Source: Acidobacteriota bacterium (GTDB lineage Bacteria > Acidobacteriota > Terriglobia > Acidiferrales > UBA7541). Taken from it: DNA of 64,000 nt. The notes under the pieces were generated by a model. It saw nothing but the letters and a program-made list of their open reading frames with translations, was not told the origin of the DNA and did not search any database. A program made the position numbers and the translations under genes. The DNA lies in assembly GCA_013289715.1 (NCBI GenBank), contig JABCZJ010000001.1, positions 310,001 through 374,000 on the forward strand, given 5' to 3'. Shown here one piece after another: positions 53,051 through 63,595 of the stretch (the stretch's first letter is position 1; the number at the start of each line of letters is the position of its first letter).

Positions 53051-53713
53051 CTACCTCAGAATCCACTCGCCGCGTTTTTCGATAAACCGGAAACCATACA
53101 GAGCGGAAGTTCCCGCACGTTCTTCGGAGCGAACCACACGTGCCGTGCCGATGGACTTATCGGATCCCTTGACGATATAAACCTCGACGCTGGAATCCTT
53201 CGCCAGAGTCGCGGTACAAGCGCAGAGGAAGGCGCTGACGCCGACGTTTTCGGTGAAGGTATTCTCCGTAAATTCTTTTCCGCGGCTGTCGGTTCCGGAA
53301 AGTTTCAGTTCGACGCGAATCTGCACGCGCACCTCCGCACGCGGAACCTGGGTCTGCCTTTTTACTTTCGCAAGCGAGCCCCTCAGAGCGTCAAAATCAA
53401 CGGGCTTCTCGAAATAGCCGGCAGCGCCCATATCTTTGCAAGACTGCTTGATTTCAGCGGCCGTTTCGCCGCTAACGATAAATATTGGAACGGGCTGAGC
53501 TTTGTTAATGGCCCCCAGGGCGCGGCACAGTCCGAGGCCCGAATGTTTGGGCATGCGCAAGTCCATCAAGATCGCGTCGGGTTTATGCTCCATGGCCAAA
53601 GCGAGAGCCTGGGAGGGATCACCGGTGTCTACAATCTCGTAATCGTCCGATAAATTCAGACGGAAGAGACGGCGCATGGCCTCATCGTCATCCACAATCA
53701 AAAGTCGTCTCAT
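53051..53713 (-). CDS. Response regulator with PilZ-like domain
   Basis: A 220-aa protein. The receiver domain (1-120) has LLIVDDDEAMRRLF, AILMDLRMPKHSG and FEKPVDF. The C-terminal domain (about 123-220) is PilZ-like: RAEVR matches the RxxxR cyclic-di-GMP motif, but the second motif reads NVGVSA instead of [D/N]xSxxG, so binding may be weakened. Together with the HD-GYP protein downstream this forms a phosphorylation-linked c-di-GMP output pair. Confidence 0.8.
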   Translation of the reverse strand: MRRLLIVDDDEAMRRLFRLNLSDDYEIVDTGDPSQALALAMEHKPDAILMDLRMPKHSGLGLCRALGAINKAQPVPIFIVSGETAAEIKQSCKDMGAAGYFEKPVDFDALRGSLAKVKRQTQVPRAEVRVQIRVELKLSGTDSRGKEFTENTFTENVGVSAFLCACTATLAKDSSVEVYIVKGSDKSIGTARVVRSEERAGTSALYGFRFIEKRGEWILR

Positions 53714-53746
53714 TGCTAGAGCTGCCTCCTGTTGCGCAATCCGTTT

Positions 53747-56029
53747 TTAGGTCTTTGTGAGAATCACAGGTTCCGCAACGACCGGCGGAACGACGGTGTC
53801 CGCGTCCAGTACTTCGCGCACTTTGCGGATCAGGTTCTCTTCGCTGAAAGGTTTGTGCAGCAAGTGAGTGCCGGAGTCCAGGACGCCGTGATCCATGATC
53901 GCGTCGTCCGTGTATCCGGACATGTACAGAATCTTCAGGCCGGGCTGGAGAAGTTCCAGGCGTCCGGCGAGCGCGCGGCCGTTCAGACCGGGCATGATGA
54001 CGTCAGTCAGCAGCAGATTGATGCGCTCAGGCTTTTGTTCCACCAGCTGCAGGGCGGCGGCACCGTTGGCGGCAACCAGAACCCGATAGCCGTGCTGTTC
54101 GAGCAGCATGTGGGTGAGCTTGCGCAGCGCGTCCGCGTCTTCCACCAGGAGTATGGTTTCTGCTCCGCGAAACACTTCGACGATGGGCGCGACGGGTTCG
54201 GGCACGCTGACCAGTTCTTCAATGCGCGGCAAATAAATTTCGAATGCCGTACCTTTGCCGAGCGCGCTTTCCACCCAAACGTATCCGCCGCTTTGTTTCA
54301 CTACGCCGTAGACGGTTGCGAGGCCCAGACCCGTGCCTTTACCGCGTTCCTTGGTGGTGAAAAAAGGTTCGAAAATGTGCGCGAGGGTTTCAGAGTCAAT
54401 GCCGGTGCCGGTATCGGCGACCGATAGCATTACGAACTCGCCGGCCTTCGAGCCGGGATGAGAGCGAGCCCAAGCTTCGTCGAGCACGGCGTTGGCTGTG
54501 GTGATTACCACCTTTCCGCCGCCGGGCATCGCATCGCGCGCGTTGACAGCGAGGTTCATCACCACCTGCTCGAGCTGTCCGTGATCGGCCTTCACGCGGC
54601 CGACCGCAGGATCCAGAGCGATGACGATTTCGATATCGTCGCCGATGAGCCGCGGCAACATTTTTTCCATTTCCGAAATCAAGGAATTGATGTTCAGCAC
54701 CGCAGGGGCGAGGACTTGCTGGCGGCTGAAGGCTAGTAACTGGCGCGTAAGAGAAGCGGCGCGCTGGCCGGCCTTCTCGATTTCTTCGGCGTGCTCCAGA
54801 AATGGGGTGCCCGGCGGCAGAGTCCGTTTCAGCACCTGGCTGTAGCCGATGATGACGCCAAGCAGATTATTGAAATCGTGGGCGATACCTCCAGACAGGC
54901 GGCCCACCGCCTCCATTTTTTGGGCCATGCGCAACTGGCGCTCCAGCAGCCATTTCTCGGTGACGTCTTCCGCGAAAACCTCAAAATATGCGGCGCCATC
55001 GGTTGCGGACTTTACGAACCAGCCTGTGCAGCGAGCTTTGATCGGCGTGCCATCCTTGCGTTTCCAATCCACCTGCACGTCAGTGAAATCTTTCTGGTTA
55101 GTGAACAAATCATTCACGCGCTGACGTTCGAGCGGATCCACATAGACGTCCGTGGTGAGGTCCAACCGCAGCAATTCAGCCTGCGATTCGTAGCCCAGCA
55201 TTTTCTGCAGCGCAGGATTGACGAGCAGCAACTTTCCGGAAGCCTGCGCACGGTAGATGCCGTAGGGCGCATTCTCGATCACCGAGCGAAAGCTGACTTC
55301 GGACAAGCGCAGCGCTTCCGAGGCCTGTTTTCGCGCGGTGATATCGCGGTTGACGATGACCAGTTTCTCCGGAACGCCGCTGGCGTTGCCGATGACGCTG
55401 GAGGTAGACTCCAGAACGATCCAGGTGCCGTTCTTGTGACGGATGCGATATTCCAGGTTCTCGCCGATTCCCGTGCGCCGCGCTTCCGCTGCCGCCGCTC
55501 TCACGCGTTCGCGGTCTTCCGGATGAATCTGATCCATCGAGGATGAATTCTTCAGTTCTTCGGAAGAGTAGCCGAGTATTTTCTGGTAGGCATCGCTGTT
55601 GAAGATGCGCTGGCCGTCCATGTCCACCACGGCGATCATGTCCGCGGCGTTTTCGCTGATCAGGCGGAAAAGTTCTTCGCGCTCCGCCAGGCGGCCGCGC
55701 ATGCGATGAATCTGCAATTGCTGAAAGATGGTGTAGATGTCGAAAATCAGGACCAACGCGACCAAGCCCTGCACGACCGGGGGAACCAGGTGAAGGGCGA
55801 ATTTGTATTCTTGCAGCCCGAGGCCGGGAAGAATGAACGCCATCAAGCCGGCCAGCAAAACCAAGCTGACGAGAATGGCGGCGACCCACAACTGCCACTC
55901 TCTGCGCTCAATGCGGCGGAGATGGGTCTTTGCGGTGTCAATCGGCTCGATGAGTTTGGATTGACGTTTTGGTGGTTTGGTCAGTTCCACGGTGCTCCTA
56001 TCGGCGATAGCGCTGGGCGCGGCATCCAC
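53747..56029 (-). CDS. Membrane-anchored PAS-PAS hybrid sensor histidine kinase
   Basis: A 760-aa protein. Two membrane helices lie near residues 46-72 and 80-102 ([38 protein letters not shown]). Two PAS domains follow (about 115-235 and 240-360), then HisKA with [20 protein letters not shown], an ATPase domain ([33 protein letters not shown]) and a C-terminal receiver ([23 protein letters not shown]). The HDFNNLLG form belongs to kinases that often act on attached receivers and stand-alone REC proteins. The REC-PilZ and REC-HD-GYP proteins downstream on the same strand are likely partners. Confidence 0.93.
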   Translation of the reverse strand: MDAAPSAIADRSTVELTKPPKRQSKLIEPIDTAKTHLRRIERREWQLWVAAILVSLVLLAGLMAFILPGLGLQEYKFALHLVPPVVQGLVALVLIFDIYTIFQQLQIHRMRGRLAEREELFRLISENAADMIAVVDMDGQRIFNSDAYQKILGYSSEELKNSSSMDQIHPEDRERVRAAAAEARRTGIGENLEYRIRHKNGTWIVLESTSSVIGNASGVPEKLVIVNRDITARKQASEALRLSEVSFRSVIENAPYGIYRAQASGKLLLVNPALQKMLGYESQAELLRLDLTTDVYVDPLERQRVNDLFTNQKDFTDVQVDWKRKDGTPIKARCTGWFVKSATDGAAYFEVFAEDVTEKWLLERQLRMAQKMEAVGRLSGGIAHDFNNLLGVIIGYSQVLKRTLPPGTPFLEHAEEIEKAGQRAASLTRQLLAFSRQQVLAPAVLNINSLISEMEKMLPRLIGDDIEIVIALDPAVGRVKADHGQLEQVVMNLAVNARDAMPGGGKVVITTANAVLDEAWARSHPGSKAGEFVMLSVADTGTGIDSETLAHIFEPFFTTKERGKGTGLGLATVYGVVKQSGGYVWVESALGKGTAFEIYLPRIEELVSVPEPVAPIVEVFRGAETILLVEDADALRKLTHMLLEQHGYRVLVAANGAAALQLVEQKPERINLLLTDVIMPGLNGRALAGRLELLQPGLKILYMSGYTDDAIMDHGVLDSGTHLLHKPFSEENLIRKVREVLDADTVVPPVVAEPVILTKT

Positions 56030-57003
56030 GATCGCCGGCGTGCAACGCGCACGGATGCTGCTACGCGCAAAGTTTGGCTCCAGTATCTACTGCACGATGT
56101 CGGCCATCCGATACGCCATTCAGCCGCACCAAACCGGAATTCCACTGGTGGCAATAGCCATGAGGCTGGAATTGACCAGACGTAAACAATCTTGTAAAAC
56201 AATTCACAGGTTTCTCAGACGTCAGCATGAAGCGCCGGCCCGCATACCCGGCGGTTGGCTTTCCTCAACACGATCATGCGGCGACACGAGCTCATATTTT
56301 GGGACGAGCCGTTAAAAACGGTACACCGGGAGGCGAGTAGCAACTGCCGGTTAGCGCGGGGCCTCGCCGAACTTGCGCTGAAACTTCCAAATCCGGTACT
56401 GAGTCTGCAAGGTGTACTTCAGGTAGACTGTACAAAATAGCACAGATGTCGAATAGGTACAGATACCGGACTAGCTCTGTGTTCCACGCAGGACGAAGGA
56501 ATAGGGCCCTTGACTTGGTCTAATACAATCTCAGATATCTCGACCGGACAGCAAACTTCTGGAATCCAGAAATGACGAAGTTGAGACTCTCTAAGGGTTG
56601 TCAAGTTTGCAACGAGGTTTTGAAACACCCGCGCCAATTGCGTACCGTCTGTCGTGGCGGCTGGCAGCCAGTCGTGGGTTTCCGAATTGCTTGAGGCGAG
56701 AGTCGGATGGAAGGAAAGCTCGCGGCGAAAAGCACCAGGGTGGCAATTCGTGTGAAATGCGGTTGGTTCCAGTCCGAACCGTAGGAGGTGGAACGGTAAA
56801 GGCCCGGCCAATTGTATTTGGCTGACCTCATCGCGTGGGCACCCTGGGGTGCGAAGGGCTGCGGTCCGGAAAATGCCGTGCTGGAAACTCCTCGCATGCG
56901 GGAAACATTTTGCGGCTGTCACGATTCTGTAACATGGGCGCGCGGAAGACGCTCGCGGGCTTCGCAGTCCTCGTGAATTCGTAGTAGGCTCTTGCCTGCG
57001 CAA
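56030..57003. other. Long region without an intact gene
   Basis: Nearly 1 kb separates the hybrid kinase and the ABC transporter. I see no intact gene. A degraded histidine-kinase fragment lies at about 56556-56712 on the minus strand. The part nearest the transporter (56900-57003) must hold its promoter; no strong consensus is visible. Confidence 0.45.
56556..56712 (-). pseudogene. Relic of a histidine kinase ATPase domain
   Basis: A minus-strand reading gives ETHDWLPAATTDGTQLARVF followed by QNLVANLTTLRES. This is the N-box entry of many PAS kinases (THD-x-LP-x-x-x-ADGTQLxRVFQNLVGNAxKFRxS), with the N-box Asn environment damaged (ANLTTLR for GNAxKFR). The rest of the domain is unrecognisable. 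It is a gene remnant, consistent with past shuffling of signalling genes here. Confidence 0.55.
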
Positions 57004-58758
57004 ATGAACAATCAGGAAACACAAAAGCTGCGGAACCTGCTGAAGCAAAGGCAGTGGGGTCCGGCGATCGAGTTGCTGCGAAAAACCGACCCCAGCTCGG
57101 CCGCGGATTTTTTTCTCAGCGAGCCCTACGACGAACAGCGCGCGCTGTTTCACGCGATGCCCATGGACATGGCGGCGTCGCTGATCGTACACCTGCCGTA
57201 TTACCACGCCTACGTGCTGCTGCATTCTCTGCCGTCGCAGGAAATGCGCGCGGTGGTCGAGGCGATGACGCCGGGCGAGCGCAATCATTTTCTGGACGCG
57301 CTGCCGGAAGAGGCGTGGCAGTGCCTGATGGACGAGTTGGCGGAAGCCGGCACCGGTGCGCCATACTGCGCGGTGACGGACACCGACGCCGGCGCAGCGA
57401 CCACGGAGTTCGCGCCGCCGGTCGTTGACACCGAGCCAATCATTCAGGCTCGGCAAATAGAAAAAAGTTACCAGCAGCCTGACGGACGGCAGATTCAGGT
57501 GATCGCTCCGGTGGATTTTTCCGTCGAGCCGAATACCATCATCGCGCTTCTGGGTCCTTCCGGTTCCGGAAAATCCACGCTGCTGCGAATTCTTTCCGGG
57601 CTGGCAGCGCCTTCGGCGGGAGAAGTCTTGTGGCACGGCCAGCCGATGCACGGGTGCCGTCCGAATGTAGCGATCGTGTTTCAGAGTTTCGCGCTTTTCC
57701 CGTGGCTCACGGTGCTGGAAAACGTGGAAGCGCCGTTGCTCGCACGCGGGATCACGCATTTCGAACGGCATCGCAAGGCGCTGCGAGCGCTGGCTTCGGT
57801 AGGGTTGCACGGGTTCGAGTCCGCGTACCCCAAGGAATTATCCGGTGGAATGAAACAGCGCGTCGGATTCGCCCGGGCGCTGGCCGTCGAGCCGGAGATT
57901 CTGTTCATGGACGAGCCATTTTCCGCGCTGGACGTGCTGACGGCCGAAAACCTGCGTGGCGAGCTGCTGGAACTGTGGCTGGCGAAGAAAGTTCCCACAA
58001 AAAGTATTTTCATCGTTACGCACAATATCGAAGAAGCGGTGCTGCTGGCGGACCGCATCATCGTGCTGGGGCGCAATCCCGCGAAGATTCGCGCGGATTT
58101 CCGGGTGCCGCTGCAGCATCCGCGCGACCGCAAGTCCGCGGCGTTTGTTCTTTATGTGGATTACATCTACAAAGTAATGACCCAGCCGCAACTGGAGCTG
58201 GCGCCGCCGTCGAAAACTGAACACAAGGAGAAAGCGGCGGCGCAGATGCTGCCGCATTCGCGGCCGGGCGGGATTGGCGGCTTGCTCGAATTACTGGACG
58301 ATCGCGGCGGCGAGGAAGATATGTACCACATCGCCGAAGAACTGCTGCTGGAGATCGACGACCTGCTGCCGATTCTGGATGCTGCGACGCTGCTCGGATT
58401 TGCCACGGTACACGAAGGTGATGTACGCATCACGGAGAAGGGGCGTGCTTTCGCGCAGGCAGATATACCCACGCGAAAAATATTGTTCCGTGAGGCGGTG
58501 CTGGCGCACGTATCGCTGCTGCAGCAAATTCAATCCGCGCTGGAAAAGAAAACGAATCACACCATGCCGGTGGAATTTTTCCGTGACTTGCTGGACGAAC
58601 GCTTTGCGCAAGTAGAAGTGGAACACCAGATTGAGACCGCGCTGAACTGGGGCCGCTACGCGGAGCTCTTCACCTACGACGCGGAAGACGATACCGTGCA
58701 CCTGCACCAGCCAGATCATCGCGGCGACAATTCTCCGGAAAGCGCTTCCCTGCACTGA
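57004..58758 (+). CDS. NitT/TauT-type ABC transporter ATPase with MgtE-N-like and AAA-associated domains
   Basis: A 584-aa cytosolic protein from ATG 57004. Residues ~5-110 are an alpha-helical array like the MgtE N domain ([20 protein letters not shown]; repeated L-P-x-E-x-x-x-x-L units). Residues ~145-380 are an ABC ATPase close to the nitrate/sulfonate group: Walker [14 protein letters not shown], signature [15 protein letters not shown], Walker [13 protein letters not shown]. Residues ~425-570 match the C-terminal AAA-associated domain ([20 protein letters not shown]). The stop overlaps the permease start (TGATG). No substrate-binding protein is encoded nearby. Confidence 0.88.
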   Translation: MNNQETQKLRNLLKQRQWGPAIELLRKTDPSSAADFFLSEPYDEQRALFHAMPMDMAASLIVHLPYYHAYVLLHSLPSQEMRAVVEAMTPGERNHFLDALPEEAWQCLMDELAEAGTGAPYCAVTDTDAGAATTEFAPPVVDTEPIIQARQIEKSYQQPDGRQIQVIAPVDFSVEPNTIIALLGPSGSGKSTLLRILSGLAAPSAGEVLWHGQPMHGCRPNVAIVFQSFALFPWLTVLENVEAPLLARGITHFERHRKALRALASVGLHGFESAYPKELSGGMKQRVGFARALAVEPEILFMDEPFSALDVLTAENLRGELLELWLAKKVPTKSIFIVTHNIEEAVLLADRIIVLGRNPAKIRADFRVPLQHPRDRKSAAFVLYVDYIYKVMTQPQLELAPPSKTEHKEKAAAQMLPHSRPGGIGGLLELLDDRGGEEDMYHIAEELLLEIDDLLPILDAATLLGFATVHEGDVRITEKGRAFAQADIPTRKILFREAVLAHVSLLQQIQSALEKKTNHTMPVEFFRDLLDERFAQVEVEHQIETALNWGRYAELFTYDAEDDTVHLHQPDHRGDNSPESASLH

Positions 58759-60509
58759 TGGCCAGCGAAACACAGAAAACTTCAAGCGGCACCATGACGT
58801 GGGGAACGATTCCGCCCAACGTGCCTTCCCTTTTGCGCGATCTGCCGATCCTGCTGGCGGCACTGGCTCTTTTTTACGCCATACTTTCCATGACGCATTA
58901 CTGGTTGAGCCCGGTCGGCCCGCCGATGGAAATCCATCTGGAACCGAGCGCGCTGCCGAGATACGCGATGTTTTCCGTGCTGCGAATCGCGGCCGCATAT
59001 GTGGTGAGCCTGGCGTTCACCCTGGTGTATGGATACGTTGCGGCGTACAACACGCGCGCGGAAAAGTTCATGGTGCCGCTACTGGATACGCTGCAGTCCA
59101 TTCCAGTGCTCAGCTTTCTTCCCGCTGTGATGGTAGCGATGGTGGGGCTTTTTCCGACCAAGCAGCTCGGCGTGGAGTTGGGCTCGATATTGCTAATTTT
59201 TACCGGGCAAGTGTGGAACATGACGTTCAGTTTCTATTCATCGCTGAAAAGCATTCCGCCCGAGATGCGCGAAGTGGCGGAGATTTACCGCTGGAGCTGG
59301 TGGCAACGATTCACGCAGATGGAGCTGCCTTATTCGATCATCGGGCTGGTGTGGAATTCGATGATGTCGGTGGCGGGCGGCTGGTTTTTTCTGATGGCTT
59401 GCGAGATGTTCACGCTGGGAGATCGCGATTTGCGTCTGCCGGGGCTGGGCTCCTATCTGCAGACCGCCGCGAACGTCGGGAATACGCGGGCGATCTGGTG
59501 GGGGATGGCAGTGATGATCGGAATCATTGTGGTGATTGACCAGTTGGTGTGGCGGCCGGTGATCGCGTGGGCGGAAAAATTCAAATTCGAACAGGTGGAA
59601 TCGACCGACGCTCCGACTTCGCCGGTTCTGGATTTGCTGCGCAGTTCGAGAATTTTGCCGTACTTTTCGCGGCTGACGGTGCGGCCGGCGCGCGAATTCT
59701 TGAGTTTGCATTTTGCGCAACGCCATGCGGCGGTTGGCGCGGGGCGAGTGTCGCGCGGGATTTATCACTGGCTGACGCGCCTGATGCTGGCGGCGCTGCT
59801 CGCGGGGATCTGTTACGAATCGGTGAAAATGGTGATGCTGTTGACCCATCTGACGCGCGATGAATTGCGCAGCATATTTCTGGGAGCGGGCGCGACGTTC
59901 CTGCGCGTGGCTTTCACTTTATTCCTCGCAGGGTTGTGGACCATTCCCGTGGGAATCCTGATCGGGCTGAAGCCGAAACTTTCGGCGATCGCGCAACCGA
60001 TCGCGCAGGTAGCGGCTTCGGTGCCCGCCACCGCGCTGTTTCCGATTATCTTGCTGGTGCTGATCCGCGCGGGTGGCGGATTGGGAATCGGGTCGATCAT
60101 GCTGCTGCTCTTGGGGACGCAGTGGTACATCCTGTTCAACGTGATCGCGGGCGCCATCGCGATTCCTACCGATCTGAAAGAGGTGTGCTCTGTTTTTCGT
60201 TTTGGCAGAACGGAACGCTGGCGAGAGCTGCTCTTGCCGGGAATTTTTCCGTTTTTGATTACGGGATTTGTGACGGCCTCAGGCGGAGCGTGGAACGCCA
60301 GCATCGTCGCGGAGTATTTCAAATTTCGCGGCCATACGTATCTGACTACAGGGCTGGGAGCAGTGATCAGCAATGCGACGGACACCGGGAATACGCGCGT
60401 GTTGCTGGCAGCGACGATCCTGATGGCGGCGATGGTGGTGACGATCAACCGGCTGGTATGGCGTCGGTTGTATCAGCTGGCATCCACGCGTTTCCGGCTG
60501 GAAAACTGA
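58758..60509 (+). CDS. ABC transporter permease with two fused BPD-type domains
   Basis: A 583-aa inner-membrane protein made of two permease halves of the NitT/TauT/SsuC kind (about residues 25-280 and 330-575). Each has an EAA-like coupling loop: PPEMREVAEIYRWSWWQRFT in half 1 and PTDLKEVCSVFRFGRTERWR in half 2. The two halves replace the usual homodimer. It is translated together with the ATPase (1-bp stop/start overlap). The direction of transport and the substrate are unknown, and the missing binding protein is typical of this ATPase/permease subtype as I recall it. Confidence 0.9.
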   Translation: MASETQKTSSGTMTWGTIPPNVPSLLRDLPILLAALALFYAILSMTHYWLSPVGPPMEIHLEPSALPRYAMFSVLRIAAAYVVSLAFTLVYGYVAAYNTRAEKFMVPLLDTLQSIPVLSFLPAVMVAMVGLFPTKQLGVELGSILLIFTGQVWNMTFSFYSSLKSIPPEMREVAEIYRWSWWQRFTQMELPYSIIGLVWNSMMSVAGGWFFLMACEMFTLGDRDLRLPGLGSYLQTAANVGNTRAIWWGMAVMIGIIVVIDQLVWRPVIAWAEKFKFEQVESTDAPTSPVLDLLRSSRILPYFSRLTVRPAREFLSLHFAQRHAAVGAGRVSRGIYHWLTRLMLAALLAGICYESVKMVMLLTHLTRDELRSIFLGAGATFLRVAFTLFLAGLWTIPVGILIGLKPKLSAIAQPIAQVAASVPATALFPIILLVLIRAGGGLGIGSIMLLLLGTQWYILFNVIAGAIAIPTDLKEVCSVFRFGRTERWRELLLPGIFPFLITGFVTASGGAWNASIVAEYFKFRGHTYLTTGLGAVISNATDTGNTRVLLAATILMAAMVVTINRLVWRRLYQLASTRFRLEN

Positions 60510-60567
60510 ACTGATCGCGGCGTCGCCCAGGGCTCAGCTATCTCAACGATTCATGTTGCTATGCAGC

Positions 60568-61263
60568 CTAGCGTTTCACGGCCCACAGCAACCCGATCCC
60601 ACCGAAAATAAACTCGCGAGCGTCCACGCGATGATATCCCGTCCGCTGCAGCAGCGAGGAGTACTCTTGCACGGAGACGAAACTGCGGATCGAATCGGGA
60701 ATGTAAGTGTAAGTGCGCGGCTTGCCGTGCAGGAGCGTGCCCCAGAAGGCGCCCTGCACGTATAAAAATCCCAAATACAGTTGACGGAATACGCGATTCG
60801 TCGGGAGAAAAAAGTCAAGACTGACCATGACTCCGCCCGGCCGCGTGATGCGTTCGATTTCACGCACGGCAGCGTTGAGATTCGGAAAATTTCGCAAACC
60901 GTAGCCGATAAAGACGCAATCGAAAGACGCTGAAGCGAACGGCAGCGCAGTGGCGTCGGCGCACACCGCTTCCTCCAGACCATGCCGGCGCCCTACACGC
61001 AACATTCCCTCCGATAGGTCCACGGCTACCGATCGCGCCGCGGGCAAACGCTCGCGCACCAGCCGGGAAAAATCGCCGGTGCCCGATGCCAGATCAAGAA
61101 CCAGCGCGTTTTCCGGCAGCGACGCACGCAGCACGCCGAGGCGTTTCCAGCGGCCATCCATGCCATAGGAAATGACGCGCGTAATGAAATCGTATTTGGG
61201 CGCGATCTTGTTAAACATTTCGCGCATCAAGCGCGTGTCCTGGCGTTCGGCGGGAATGGTCAT
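60568..61263 (-). CDS. ubiE: Demethylmenaquinone/ubiquinone C-methyltransferase UbiE/MenG
   Basis: A 231-aa SAM-dependent methyltransferase from the ATG at 61263; a further 66 codons are open upstream but read as Pro/Arg-rich non-coding sequence. MREMFNKIAPKYDFITRVIS, the SAM motif VLDLASGTGDFSRL, FDCVFIGYGLRNFPN and PGGVMVSLDFFLPTN are diagnostic. It makes the last methylation of menaquinone, the electron acceptor expected for the hydrogenase. It stands alone, convergent with the ABC permease gene. Confidence 0.93.
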   Translation of the reverse strand: MTIPAERQDTRLMREMFNKIAPKYDFITRVISYGMDGRWKRLGVLRASLPENALVLDLASGTGDFSRLVRERLPAARSVAVDLSEGMLRVGRRHGLEEAVCADATALPFASASFDCVFIGYGLRNFPNLNAAVREIERITRPGGVMVSLDFFLPTNRVFRQLYLGFLYVQGAFWGTLLHGKPRTYTYIPDSIRSFVSVQEYSSLLQRTGYHRVDAREFIFGGIGLLWAVKR

Positions 61264-61312
61264 GGGTCGTGCGAATTTTACACGGTTTGCCGCCGGCGAA
61301 GGCGGGGTTATT

Positions 61313-63595
61313 TCAGTGCGGGCTGGGCGCGAAATTGGTGGCGCGTGCAAGCAGGCTGGGCAAATTTCCTTGCGCGACGGCTGCGGCTTTCGCGCCCATT
61401 TTGCTTTCCACCTGGCGGCGAGCGGTTTGTATGGTGGCCAGTTCGGAGCCTGCGGCGCCATTCAGCAAATTTTCCGCGTGCAGGAACGAAGCGTAAATCA
61501 ATTCGTCCGGCGCGTTCTGGCTGCGTAAGAATTGTCCGTAATTGAACCAGTCCAGCGCCTCGGCTGACGCGTCGCCGCTTTTGGAATCGAGCGCGAGACC
61601 GCGCTGGTAGGACTGCGCGGCTGCGGCTGCGTCGCCATTTCTGGCTTGCAGATCCGCGCGATGAACGAGCGCCAAGCTTTCCAGTTTGGCGTCACCGGAT
61701 TTCTGTGCCCGCGCGATGGCGGTGTCATACTGCGTGAGCGCGGCGGCAGAGTTATTGATTCGCGAGAGGTCATCAGCCAATTGAACGGTGGCGCCGAGTA
61801 ACTGCTGTTGGGTGAAAATCGGTGTATCCACAGCGGATTGTGGATTCGCAGATGCGAATTGCAAAAATAAATTCCAGTGGCGAGCGGCGGCCGCCGGTTC
61901 ACCGCGCTGATCGAAAGCTTCCGCGAGATAAAGGTGAGCGTTCGGCTGGTTGGGATTTATCTCCACTGATTTTTGCCAGGAATCCATGGCCTCTTCGGGA
62001 TGGCCCAGGCGCGCGGCGAGCAGACCGTAGTTGGTGAGTGCGTCGGTATCGCGCGGGAATCGCTCCAGCATTTTCTGATAGTGCGCATAAGCTTCCGCGA
62101 AGCGGCCATCTGCGATCAACGCGCGAGCGGCGGCCTGCTGCAGGGTGATGCTGCTGGGGTTGATAGCGACTGCGCGAGCGAGCGCAGCGACGGCCTGATC
62201 GTGCTGGCCACGCTGTGTTTCAGCGCGGGCGATGCGCTCCTCGACGAAGCTATCGTAGGGATTGAGTCGTGCAGCGCGCTGCAGCGCGGGGAGATTTCCT
62301 TCGTCGGTGCGCAGCGCGAAATGGAATTGGTCGAGGCCGCCCCAGAGAAACAGCAGCGTCGCGAGAGAAACTCGGATCCCAGGAGCGGTTAGAACGCGCA
62401 TGGTAAAAGCGCGCGCAGAGCTGGAAGGCCGCGAAGACGGGTCGGCTAGGCGAGCTGATGGCTTGCTGCTCTGGTCAACGAGAAGCGAGGCTACACGGTT
62501 GTCGCGGAGTTTCCACAGCTTCGCATCCAGAATGAAGTGGTGAATATTCACGAGCGAAACGAAAATCAGGAAGCTGGTAGTGAAATCATAATGAAAAAGA
62601 TAGCTCACGAGCCAGGGACCGGGTATGAATAGCGCGATGCCTCCGGCGAGGAGCGTCGCGAAATACGTCGCGATGTGCCAACTTTTCAGCCCTGCGGCGC
62701 GGGCTTCGCGGCGCTGGTAGTAACTGGTGATCCATATATACTGCGCGGAATGCAGCACGGCGAGAATTCCGCTGCTGTAGCGCGTTTGCGGCACCTGCGA
62801 AACTGAATTCAATTCGAGCAGCGTGGGCAGCACGAACCAGAGGAATTGAGTAAAGGCGAGAGTGAGCGGCGCCGCCAATGCACGCGCGCCCATGGCGCGA
62901 ATCAAGCGCCGAAATCCGAGGAACGTGAATACCACGAAGGCAACACCGAAGGCCAAACGCAAGGGAAACGTGAATTTCGGCGGCAGGCCCGCCGAGAGAA
63001 TCAGCGGATCGGTGGAGCCCCCAGTTTCAAAGCTCGCGAGCAGCATCAGATAAGAAGCCACAAACGCCCCGCGCAACCAGCGCCTTTCGCCGGCGGTGAT
63101 TTCCGCGCCGCTGCGCCGCGCGAACATCATCAACAGGCCGTAGTTCTGCCCGGAGTAGTGCCAGGGGCTCCAGCAGATGTAGAGCGTAAAGAGCCACGGG
63201 AAAAATCGCGGCGAGGTGTGCATCACGATGCCGGTGAGTACCAGCAGCAGAGTGACGTGCAGCGTGACGAATTTGTATTTCTCGAAATCCGCGCGCGTGT
63301 GATAAGCGCGGTAAATCGTGGCCATAAAGTGCGGGTAGTTGAACACGATGGCCAGCAGATAAAATGTCATGGCCCAGGCGTGGCTGTGCGCAGGGGTCAT
63401 CAACAGCGCAATCGCAAGCAACGGAGCGGACCACGCGCCGCAGCCCACCAGCAGGTCGAGCCAGGGACGGTAAATCCATGGGCTCGAGGCTGTGGCGGCG
63501 GGCGCGGTCGGCGCGGATTGCGGAGCGGCGATCGGTTCTGCGGCGACGGTCAAGCTTGGACCTCGAGTTCGTTCAACCTGTGCATGGATTGACAC
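61313..63595 (-). CDS. Large membrane protein with C-terminal TPR repeats
   Basis: A 760-aa protein. An Ala/Pro-rich N-terminus (1-38) precedes about 9-10 hydrophobic helices to residue ~360 (WLDLLVGCGAWSAPLLAIAL; HFMATIYRAYHTRADFEKYK between helices; FPWLFTLYICWSPWHYSGQN). A further helix near 400-415 and a tetratricopeptide array follow (about 430-620: ALQRAARLNPYDSFVEERIA, VAINPSSITLQQAAARALIA, LERFPRDTDALTNYGLLAAR, VEINPNQPNAHLYLAEAFDQ). Paired His residues in the membrane part (NYPHFMATIYRAYH, WHYSGQNYG, NIHHFILDAKLWK) recall membrane enzymes, but no known active site is complete. Function unknown. Confidence 0.8.
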   Translation of the reverse strand: MSIHAQVERTRGPSLTVAAEPIAAPQSAPTAPAATASSPWIYRPWLDLLVGCGAWSAPLLAIALLMTPAHSHAWAMTFYLLAIVFNYPHFMATIYRAYHTRADFEKYKFVTLHVTLLLVLTGIVMHTSPRFFPWLFTLYICWSPWHYSGQNYGLLMMFARRSGAEITAGERRWLRGAFVASYLMLLASFETGGSTDPLILSAGLPPKFTFPLRLAFGVAFVVFTFLGFRRLIRAMGARALAAPLTLAFTQFLWFVLPTLLELNSVSQVPQTRYSSGILAVLHSAQYIWITSYYQRREARAAGLKSWHIATYFATLLAGGIALFIPGPWLVSYLFHYDFTTSFLIFVSLVNIHHFILDAKLWKLRDNRVASLLVDQSSKPSARLADPSSRPSSSARAFTMRVLTAPGIRVSLATLLFLWGGLDQFHFALRTDEGNLPALQRAARLNPYDSFVEERIARAETQRGQHDQAVAALARAVAINPSSITLQQAAARALIADGRFAEAYAHYQKMLERFPRDTDALTNYGLLAARLGHPEEAMDSWQKSVEINPNQPNAHLYLAEAFDQRGEPAAAARHWNLFLQFASANPQSAVDTPIFTQQQLLGATVQLADDLSRINNSAAALTQYDTAIARAQKSGDAKLESLALVHRADLQARNGDAAAAAQSYQRGLALDSKSGDASAEALDWFNYGQFLRSQNAPDELIYASFLHAENLLNGAAGSELATIQTARRQVESKMGAKAAAVAQGNLPSLLARATNFAPSPH

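Noticed and set aside
56419..57810. Long minus-strand open frame (463 codons) across the ABC ATPase gene
   Set aside because: Its upstream part is antisense to the clearly real ABC ATPase and is Arg/His-rich; only a short part near 56556-56712 carries a kinase relic.
57806..57832. GGGTTCGAGTCC resembling a tRNA T-arm
   Set aside because: It lies inside the ABC ATPase reading frame and has no other tRNA parts.
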